From Platycnemis pennipes (lineage: Eukaryota > Arthropoda > Insecta > Odonata > Platycnemididae), in assembly GCA_933228895.1 (NCBI GenBank), contig OW121854.1, positions 55,532,609 to 55,596,608 of the forward strand: DNA of 64,000 nt, read 5' to 3'. A model generated the notes under the pieces. That model ran no database searches. It was given only the letters and a program-made list of their open reading frames with translations, and had not been told where the DNA came from. Positions 56,716 to 64,000 of the stretch are shown piece after piece (within the stretch, counting starts at the first letter, position 1; every line of letters begins with the position of its first letter). Both the position numbers and the translations under genes were made by a program.

Positions 56716-59232
56716 CTTCAGTCCCGATCAAGATGAATGGTTTTGCTACATGGAAATTATGATATCGATTTCATTTGACGGAGGTGACGCACTGCTAACT
56801 CCATTTATGTCATCAATTGCGTAGCTATTCATGGGAAATGTTTCGAAGAACCACCTGATTCCTTTTGATCACCTCCCTTAGTATTGAGATCGCCTTAGTA
56901 TTGAGATATCATCGGAGTTTTTTTTTGTTTACTTTCGTTATTACTTGTCTTAATAACAAGTAATTACTTGTTGCAGCCTGTTGTACAAAACATAATTGTT
57001 GCAGGAATCGATTGCTGATACTGTTCAACCATCGGTTTACTAGTGATCAGAACTCTATATTACTATAGCTGTTACTTTGCCGATCCGTGGACGTAATTCT
57101 ATCTGATGCCTTCATAATTATGCATATGCACAGCTAGTTTAAACAAATTATTTCCTACACTACGTCTGACACCTACTCATTTTTATACCTCTTGTTTTTT
57201 TTACTTATATGCTTTCCTGAATGATTGTTTCTAAAGCGCTAGAGAGTTGTTGTTTAGGGGTATTATAATTCAGGTCATTGAAGCAGGAGATCATAGCATT
57301 AAGTCTTTAGTTGTCTTCAGAAAGTTCATTTGGGCAAAATATTACGGCTACGTCACGGCAGGTATAAAATATGTAAAACGGTGTGGTACATTATGCGAGC
57401 GATAAGAAAATGCCAGTGATGGAAGTGTACATTCGTTCTCAAAAGCCACCTCGAGATTCTAGTATAGAGTTCTTTAGCGTTATTTTTTTTTAATGGACTT
57501 TCCCCACGCAGGTCTTCATTAGCTTTTGTAATTCAGGGTATATCTAAATGGTAATGACATTTCGCGGTAATTCGAGAAAAATGTTTTAAAGTCATATTCA
57601 CTTCATCTTTTATTTTGACTCTTTCCTTGAAGTTTTGCTTTTTCGGTTTCTATAGTGTAACCTTCTCATAAATTCCTTCAACCGCAACGTTTTTTGTAAC
57701 TTGTAATTCATTTAGATTTATTTCTCCAACTTTAAATCATTCCACACCCTATAACTTAACTCATTTATGTATTTGCCTTGTTATTTCCTTTATAAATCCC
57801 ATGCCTAATATACAGTCTTCTTGATATCGTCTCATAAAGTATTATGTAACTTTGGTAGGACAGTGGTCTGTCAGAGGAAGCACAGGGAGCAGAATGTTTT
57901 TACGTCAGGTGAAAACTGGCAAACGTATCCACAGTGCATAGATTAAAAAATAAGGAGTGTCTCGCTATCATTCAGTTATCTTTTAATCATTCGCGAATAT
58001 TATTTTCTCCCCGGATCGGTCATAAGTTGAATATTTATTTTATTTTGTGACATCATTTTTATTTCTTGTCACTTTTTCCCATATGATCCACGGGGGTTAC
58101 TTATTGTTAGATGTTCGGTACCGTAAATAAAACAATTACTTCGTATTTTACAGGGCTTATTGCGTGAACACTTTGAACCCACATAAGCGTTTTCAAAGGC
58201 CATAAAGTATGTCCATAACATTCGTATGTTGATCTAAACCTTGAAGAATCAAATCAACCTTTCCAAATTTCCAAAAGAGGGGTTCTCTATCGGCAATTTT
58301 TCCGTTAAGAAGTCACATCAATGGGCCACGGATATTCTAAAGCAATCTTAAATCAGTCGAAGTCGGTGCATGCGTCAGTATCAGGCGAGGAACTGCTGGG
58401 ATAAGAGTTGTTTGCGTATATGAATTTTTAAGAGGCTTCAAAATTTATTCATGCTAATCCCTGGCCAACTTTGGCAATCACGAGCGCGATATGTGGCAGA
58501 CACGGTTATTTACGTTCAGACGTTTTCGCTAGCTGCGTAAAAAGGCATTAGATAAGAGTGTATCCGAGAAAAATACTCTACTACGTTTGTGTTTATTAGA
58601 TAATTGCAAATAATGTTCCAGTATCAGTTTCTACCATAGCCTTTTTCAAAGACTTCATCGCAGATGATAAGAAAATAGATCTATATCGTCTTACACTGAT
58701 GCATTTTATTATAACCCAATCTAATTTCTCCCGATAATTAAGTTAGTCATTCGTATAAACTGGCCTAGACTTTTAAATTAGGATTGGCTACAAGCAATTG
58801 GTGTTTTAAGTTATTAAATCTTAGTTTCACAAATGTAATCCTCACCTTTGTACATGGTCTGGTACATAATATACGTATTGCTAGACTTATGCCAGCGTTT
58901 TCGTGTAAAATGTAACGACGCTAGGCGAAAACAGGCCTAAGTTATGGTCCTGGGCCAACGTATGTTCTCCAGTCAAACTTATGGTCTGTTGATTTTATGT
59001 ATCAGCGAATGTCCAGTACATAGTTAGCGCCCGAGACCAAAAAGTAAGGCCAGTCGTAACTACCGCCCCGTTTCACGTGATAACCCTGTTGGAGTTGCCA
59101 CGCCGCATTACCCGCTTGCTATCTTTAAGGCGTCATGAATTTTTACGATGACCTCAAGGTTTTCCTCCGATGAGAGAGGGCTTCAGAGGAGCTTCGATGC
59201 CAAAATTCTCCGTAATATCGAACGCCAAAGGT

Positions 59233-59260
59233 CAGAGAGAGAGAGAGAGAGGGAGAGAGA
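59233..59260. repeat. (GA)n tract
   Basis: CAGAGAGAGAGAGAGAGAGGG followed by AGAGAGATGGGG, a purine-only tract in the last intron, able to bind GAGA-type factors in principle. Confidence 0.9.
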
Positions 59261-60084
59261 TGGGGAAACGGAAAAGAGACCCTTGCTATATGGGAACACG
59301 GAAATCCAACGCCGTGTTTCTTTAAGGGGAGGTACAACTAGGGTTTTTTAAAGCAACCCAACTGCTGATACTTAATCGCACCGCCTCAAATAAACAATCT
59401 CAAAATAGACATAAGCCATAGTGAATGTAACTTGTTTTCTTACATTTTTTTGCTATCGTACGAGTCGAGTACCACTGCTTTGCAACATTCAGGTGTAGGA
59501 TCTTTAGGTTTATCCTGGAGATGTTGGCACGCGGCAAAATCAAAGTAGACCAATGAAAAATTGCGAAAAAGAAAATAAGTTCCTAATACTTTAAGAATCA
59601 AATCCATTAGATTAGGTACTGCTGATAACATTATTTTTAGCATGACCCATGCTCTAGATGGGATACGGAACCCCTACTTTTGTATTAACTACGCTCGACT
59701 GACCTCTATACCGCTGCCGGCGTGGTACGTAAAATTCGCAGGTCACTGCATCTGCTCGTTCCCTTGTTAGTCGTCGCTGGGGTATTTGCAAAGGATGTTA
59801 ATATTCTAGCTACATAAGGATAAAAGGAATCACGCCACCAATTTAATAATGCCGTCACGATCACGAACCGTGCGTAAGTGAAAAATATCCCTCACTCAGA
59901 TTAATAGAAAAATCTCGCTCCAATATCATGTTATTGTCTCACCTTAGGATCTAATGAGGTATTTGAATACATGACTTGGTACTCTTTCACTAGGTCGATT
60001 ATTTCGCGGAAACTTGATGCCTCGAAAAGATCCTATCTCGGGTCTCAGATATTTTTACACTGGATTCATTTACTGTAAGGGGAT

Positions 60085-60415
60085 AAGATGCGTGTACTGA
60101 AAAGGGTACTGCCTTCCAAACCCAGGGCTGGGTATTCCGACTTCGAAAAATATGTTTCAGTAGTAAACCAGTGCCTACTTGAGTGCTGTTTGTAGATAAC
60201 TTTGGTGCAGTGCTCCGTCCGTCGGACGGTAGGTTAAATTGTTGACCCCTTGGCGCCTTTCGTCAAGACCATGGTAATACTGACGCTGGGTTTCACACCA
60301 CTCTTTCATCTGATCCCTGAAAAATTCGTTTTCCTCCCAAATCGCCCGCCTATCCTAAACGGCATAATAGAACTAAGTTCTTGGTGTCTCTCTTGAATAA
60401 CAACAAATAAATATA
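60085..60415 (+). mobile_element. tRNA-derived SINE, copy S14
   Basis: AGTAGTAAACCAGTGCCTAC, GTGCTCCGTCCGTCGGACGG, CCTTGGCGCCTTTCGTCAAG, TGACGCTGGGTTTCACACC and AATAACAACAAATAAAT (tail). The B box is decayed (CCCAGGGCTGGGTATTCC). Confidence 0.8.
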
Positions 60416-60644
60416 TTTCCAATAATGTTTTAAACAAACACAAAGTAGCCCCATCACCCCAAAATGCGCGAATCATATTTGAAGTATCAATCAGCTAAAT
60501 GATTAAAATTTAACGACAGGTGCTGCTACTCACGGAGGTTAGAAAAGATTTCATGACATAAAGATCCAGCCACCTTATGATGAAAGCCCTTTAGGCTTTC
60601 TTGATACGTATAAAATAGCTTACAGTTCATCAGCAATAAACAAT

Positions 60645-60936
60645 CCTTAGATTGATTTGATGCAGGTCTCCAGTCGATTCTCCTGTCAGCTAATCTCTTC
60701 ATATTTACGTATGTCTTTCCTTTTTCTTTCACGTTCTTAAATCACTTGCTCTGTATATCTCATACGAGCCCTTCATTTGAAATTCTTCCCGTTGATTTGT
60801 CTTTCGACGATTACCTTCATTAGGCCACCATATCCCATGATATGGCCAATTAAGTTGTTCCATCTTCTCCTTAGGGTTTTCTAAAAAATTCTCTATTCTC
60901 CCACTCTTCATAGAACTTCCTTGTCGATTCATTTAA
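60645..60936 (-). mobile_element. RTE-like LINE C-terminal fragment (R8)
   Basis: On the minus strand, GGAAGTTCTATGAAGAGTGGG, then GAAGATGGAACAACTTAATTG and YVNMKRLADRRIDWRPASNQS (60720-60650) match R5 and R7, with frameshifts. The 5' edge stops at TTAA 60933-60936, where a piggyBac-like terminus begins, so the LINE was probably cut by that insertion. Confidence 0.8.
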
Positions 60937-61820
60937 CCCTTAGTTAGTCCGGTGGGGTCTTTAGACACCCCAACATTATCCTTTTGCTCATATTTTAGCT
61001 TTGGTACAACGGATAAACCTCATATCTTGCGTACCTTCCTAAATATATTAATAGTTCAGCGGCGTCGGAAGTGGGGGGCATTCGCCCCCCCCCCCCCCCC
61101 CCCCTCCAGAATTTGCCCCGGGCCCTTGAGAAATGAATCTTCATTAATAAAAATTAAATTTCACTGGTTTCTAGATTGCTTTTTCCCTTCGGACGCATAT
61201 TCTACCACCTTCATATGCAATTTTAGCGGAATTCTAGTCTCTAGCCCCTCCTATCCGCAAAAACATGCGGGTCCTTTTCATAGGAGACGGGCCCTTTTCT
61301 TAGGAGTTGGGCCCTTTTCAAGGTTGGCCCCTCCCAGCGAAAATAGTTCCGACGCCCCTTGTCATAGTTAACGTTTTAATCTATCTTATATATGTTTTCA
61401 TGATCTGTTAGCCAAGATAAATAGTTTTCCTGTTGGGGTGTTCCCCACAATACTAACGAGGTAATAAAAATTTCTCTTTTTGGTATATATTTATCTTTTT
61501 GTAGTGTTTCTCATATTGACGTTTTGTATGCGCATAGTCATGCCTTAAACTGTGACATGCTTATCGAAGATTTGTGTCTGTGCACTGAAAATACAGTGGT
61601 GCTCATCACGCCATCCGTTACCTATTGTTGAAGTGAAGATTGCATTTCAGCGTACGAAGAGCTAAATGAACAGAGACAGTAATAAAGAGAAAAAAACCAC
61701 TTTTATTAAAGGTGGGGGAGTACGTATAAGAAAATATATGTGAATACTGGAAAGGATAAAAATTATACACAATTTTTTTCACTTGGGGTTCCCAAACACC
61801 CCACCTAATGTCATTCTCAA
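60933..61820. mobile_element. piggyBac-like non-autonomous element(s), carrying the hAT MITE
   Basis: TTAA (60933-60936) is followed by CCCTTAGTTAGTCCGGTGGGG and CTTTAGACACCCC, the composition of piggyBac termini (TTAA target; CCCTTA start; GGGGT...CACCCC palindrome). A complementary end occurs at 61431-61461 (GTTGGGGTGTTCCCCACAA, TACTAACGAGG) and a third, similar block at 61783-61805 (TTGGGGTTCCCAAACACCCC). Neither right end has an intact TTAA (TAAT follows the first). It may be one element with a subterminal repeat or two. No transposase ORF is seen. Confidence 0.6.
61057..61361. mobile_element. hAT-type MITE with 8-bp target duplication
   Basis: The 305-bp element begins CAGCGGCGTCGGAA and ends TTCCGACGCCCCTTG, giving terminal inverted repeats CA(A)GSGGCGTCGGAA. 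The flanks TAATAGTT (61049-61056) and TCATAGTT (61362-61369) agree at seven of eight positions, the 8-bp duplication expected of hAT transposition. A run of 20 C at 61085-61104 lies inside. There is no transposase, so it is non-autonomous. Confidence 0.88.
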
Positions 61821-62534
61821 TGTTGATTTATTTTTTATCCTCCGCAATATATCGTACAGTATCCTTCGTCCTTCCCCTTGGCCTATGACCTTGGCGTGGT
61901 GAGAAGGCCTTGCGTGTCCCTATGACCCCTAGAGCAGAGCTGGCGGGAGCATTGATTATCGCTCTCCCCTGTGACCACTCATGCCTCATGGGTCGAAGGG
62001 TAGGAGCCAGGCGAAGGGTAGTGCCCGCAGCGTCTATTCTCAAGGAAGCAGCCGAAAAAAGGCGTTTGACCCAAATGTGGAAGCCATTTCTCACGATTCT
62101 GTCTCATCTGAGGAATGCAAAAGGAAGCCACCTCAAATTCATTTCCTGGGATATATGTAGGACTCAGAAATCGAGGATAATTCAAGACAAGAAGATTTGG
62201 GAATCGATATTCCGCATTTCTCAAGAAACAAACATTTATCAATGAATAAATTTTACTCGCAAGAACAATTGCACCGTAGTTATTTCCTGCTAATAATTCG
62301 CCAAATATGGATTCAAAATTGTATCTTATTGTGTTTTTGACTCATTACTAGATAATACTGAAATTTTAGTGCCTTCAAAGGGTCTAGCCTCGGTTATTCC
62401 TAATATGTTTACTGCCCGTCCGTATGCTTAAAATAATTTTTAACGAGTAGAAGTTGGCTTCAGTTTTTTGGGTTCCAATTACAGATTATTTTTCAACGTC
62501 TATCCTTAGTTCTTATACTTATAACACACCCAAA

Positions 62535-62610
62535 ATCAAGGCCCAAGCTGGGGTTCGAACCGAAGCCCTTGAGTTACCAGGCTAGCGTGGTACGTACCTA
62601 CATACCGAAT
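62535..62610 (-). mobile_element. tRNA-like SINE head
   Basis: The minus strand reads GTACCACGCTAGCCTGGTAAC, TCAAGGGCTTCGGTTCGAACC and CCAGCTTGGG. The B box GGTTCGAACC is canonical, but the acceptor ends do not pair, so this is a tRNA-derived repeat head or pseudogene. Confidence 0.45.
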
Positions 62611-63321
62611 CAGCGTTATTTTAATGGAAAGGCAATGGTCAATAGGCAATATTTTCATGCATCCAACACAAAATTTGATCTACTTCCAATTATAAGCTTA
62701 ATTTTAAAAGGAATGGGAAACAAGTAGGTTGTATTTTAGTAGTTTGGGGTTTTAGGGTGCTCTAGCAGCTTAAGTCATGTCACATTGTCAAACATAATCT
62801 CTTAATGAGACCATGAAGATCGTAATTTATCGTGGACAGTCTTGTTTGAGATCCATCCACCTTACGAGTTCCATTCTTAATTAAGCATAATGGCAAATGA
62901 GAGATTCTCCTAAACATTTCGTATGGGTTTAGGTACCCAGGGTATCGTTATGGTCTTCGTATTGGATGTCCGTGTTTTGATGCTCTGTCTAGGAAACATA
63001 TTTCCTCTAGCAGTTTTCAGCGAACAAGTTCCTACTATGATGGCGAATAAAAATTTCTACGAACATTGTTTTAACACATGAACATGCCATCCAACATTAA
63101 TTTTTCGCGAGCTTGGTATGATGAAATTCATATTTATGTGCTCATTAAAACTTTAGTATTCCATTCATTAGCATTTGTTTTGTGCATAACTGTGGTGAAG
63201 TACCAGTTTTATGCCCGGTAAAACTTAAAAATCCAAATTAGTGGTTCGATATCTTTCCGAGAAACATGCCCAGGAGCCCTTTTTCCCCTGGAAGTTATCA
63301 ACTAAGCTCTAAATTCTCGGG

Positions 63322-63648
63322 AATCAGGTTGTTGTGATGTCTGGACTACTTCCTATCCTACTGGACTCGGGTTCGAATCCAGAGAGAGAAATTATTCATT
63401 GGTATAGCGGTAACCTCTTGAGTGCTTTGTTGAGACCAGTTGAGACACTCCGAATACAATATTCCGTCCATCAAATGGGACTTTAAACCGAGGGCACCTT
63501 GGCACCTTTTGCCAAGAACCGACTAATGCCGATGACGGTTTTCTCTCAATTTTTCCTCTTTTGCCTTAATCTTTCCAAATCCAATAACCCACCTAAATTG
63601 CGCAAATGGCCATATTTTTCGGTCTCCTCCCACAAATAACTAATTTAA
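63322..63648 (+). mobile_element. tRNA-derived SINE, copy S15
   Basis: GGTTGTTGTGATGTCTGGAC (A box), GACTCGGGTTCGAATCCAGA (B box), ATTCCGTCCATCAAATGGG, CACCTTGGCACCTTTTGCC and CCCACAAATAACTAATT (tail). It lies in the last intron about 220 bases upstream of neuroligin exon d. Confidence 0.82.
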
Positions 63649-63674
63649 ATAACTCTTAGTTGTAATTCAAAAAC

Positions 63675-63745
63675 AGTGCCGGAGGGGATTCAAACTCGCG
63701 ATCTTTGGCCTGCCAGACCTGCGCGCTGCCGACCTGCTATTGTGG
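63675..63745 (-). mobile_element. tRNA-like SINE head
   Basis: The minus strand reads GCAGGTCGGCAGCGCGCAGG, TCTGGCAGGCCAAAGATCGC and GAGTTTGAATCCCCTCCGG, with A- and B-box-like blocks. It lies between S15 and neuroligin exon d. Confidence 0.45.
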
Positions 63746-63868
63746 GCGGTGCTGTGCCTTGTGTTGTTACTTAAGTCGGTAACGTAATTACGTATGGAGT
63801 AATGTAATCACATTACCCTATGCTCGACCCGTCCAGCGCCCGATTCAAATGCACCTCCCTCTTTACAG

Positions 63869-64000
63869 GTTCGGCGGAGGTGGTCCCGGGAGTTTCTCGG
63901 GCTCGGGCTCCTCGTCCGCCTCCGCGGCGGGCCCGGGGTCGTCACTGGGGTCCGGCCCGGGGTCGCTGGACGGAAGTGCGGGGAGCGGCTTCGACCCGGA
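63869..64000 (+). CDS. Nlg: Neuroligin-like gene, coding exon d (partial, runs off the window)
   Basis: This is proposed as the next exon, after CTCCCTCTTTACAG (AG at 63867-63868). With the two bases carried over from exon c, the first codon is TC|G (Ser) and the open frame reads FGGGGPGSFSGSGSSSAS and then AAGPGSSLGSGPGSLDGS, ending in GFDP at the edge. It is almost pure Gly/Ser/Ala/Pro, so identity rests on the acceptor, phase match, GC content and position, not on conserved residues. It would follow FGPSVDGVVVDADAAGG of exon c, a place where a surface loop can be tolerated. It could instead be an alternatively used exon. The last base pair belongs to an incomplete codon (GA) at position 64000. 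Confidence 0.65.

Larger units (their letters stand above)
55660..63868. other. Intron between neuroligin exons c and d
   Basis: About 8.2 kb holding the 55.8-kb foldback, S14, R8, the piggyBac/hAT nest, S15 and tRNA-like heads. 56.7-59.1 kb is plain AT-rich sequence. 61830-62160 (TTGGCCTATGACCTTGGCG...) looks repeat-like but could not be classified. Confidence 0.7.

Noticed and set aside
61828..62094. 88-codon minus-strand open frame
   Set aside because: Arg/Ala/Pro-rich, over repeat-like DNA; no domain seen. Left as unclassified repeat.

Overview
This is eukaryotic, intron-rich animal DNA, most likely from an insect or other arthropod with a large, repeat-filled genome. The evidence is long AT-rich stretches broken by many small ORFs, canonical GT-AG splice sites, several families of 5'-truncated non-LTR retrotransposons, a tRNA-derived SINE family and small inverted-repeat DNA elements. 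I cannot name the species from the sequence. There is no operon, CRISPR array, rRNA or convincing free-standing tRNA gene.

The only host protein gene I can support is a neuroligin-like gene on the + strand (synaptic cell-adhesion protein with a catalytically dead carboxylesterase-like ectodomain). Four coding exons are visible: 45132-45308, 53364-53564, 55230-55659 and 63869-64000 (running off the window). Splice phases agree at all three joins. The upstream exons (signal peptide, start of the esterase fold) and downstream exons (rest of the fold, membrane segment, cytoplasmic tail) lie outside the window or were not recognised. The exons are GC-rich islands in AT-rich introns of about 8.1, 1.7 and 8.2 kb. 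The third and fourth exons carry Gly/Pro/Glu- and Gly/Ser-rich insertions.

The rest is repeat archaeology. (1) LINE family A: minus copies at 1.3-2.3, 20.3, 33.8 and 39 kb; plus copies at 3.6, 15.4, 15.8, 17.4 and 22.3 kb. It is recognised by an LEYAASVWDPYE-type RT C-terminus and a 3' end with a CCCTGCCACACACCCT-type hairpin followed by GATGTA repeats. (2) An RTE-like LINE with an FADD RT core and TGATGA tails, at 19.6, 23.6, 24.2, 30.3, 32.3, 39.8 and 60.6 kb, possibly 4.55 kb. (3) LINE family B (FEMWVWRRME-like C-terminus, TAA-repeat tail) at 15.0, 18.3, 35.4, 37.9, 47.5 and 48.2 kb. (4) A Jockey/CR1-like LINE at 39.56-41.17 kb. (5) A roughly 330-bp tRNA-derived SINE in at least a dozen copies, the best at 47753-48083 with a perfect 13-bp target duplication. 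(6) DNA elements and foldbacks, including a 305-bp hAT-type MITE inside a piggyBac-like element next to an RTE fragment at about 61 kb.

The observations most worth following are: a roughly 0.5-kb repeat present in inverted orientation in the introns on both sides of the first visible neuroligin exon; a nested LINE-in-LINE insertion whose 11-bp target duplication restores the reading frame; and a recurring motif on the minus strand (CTGANGA, hairpin, GAAAC) resembling the hammerhead-like ends of Penelope-type retroelements.
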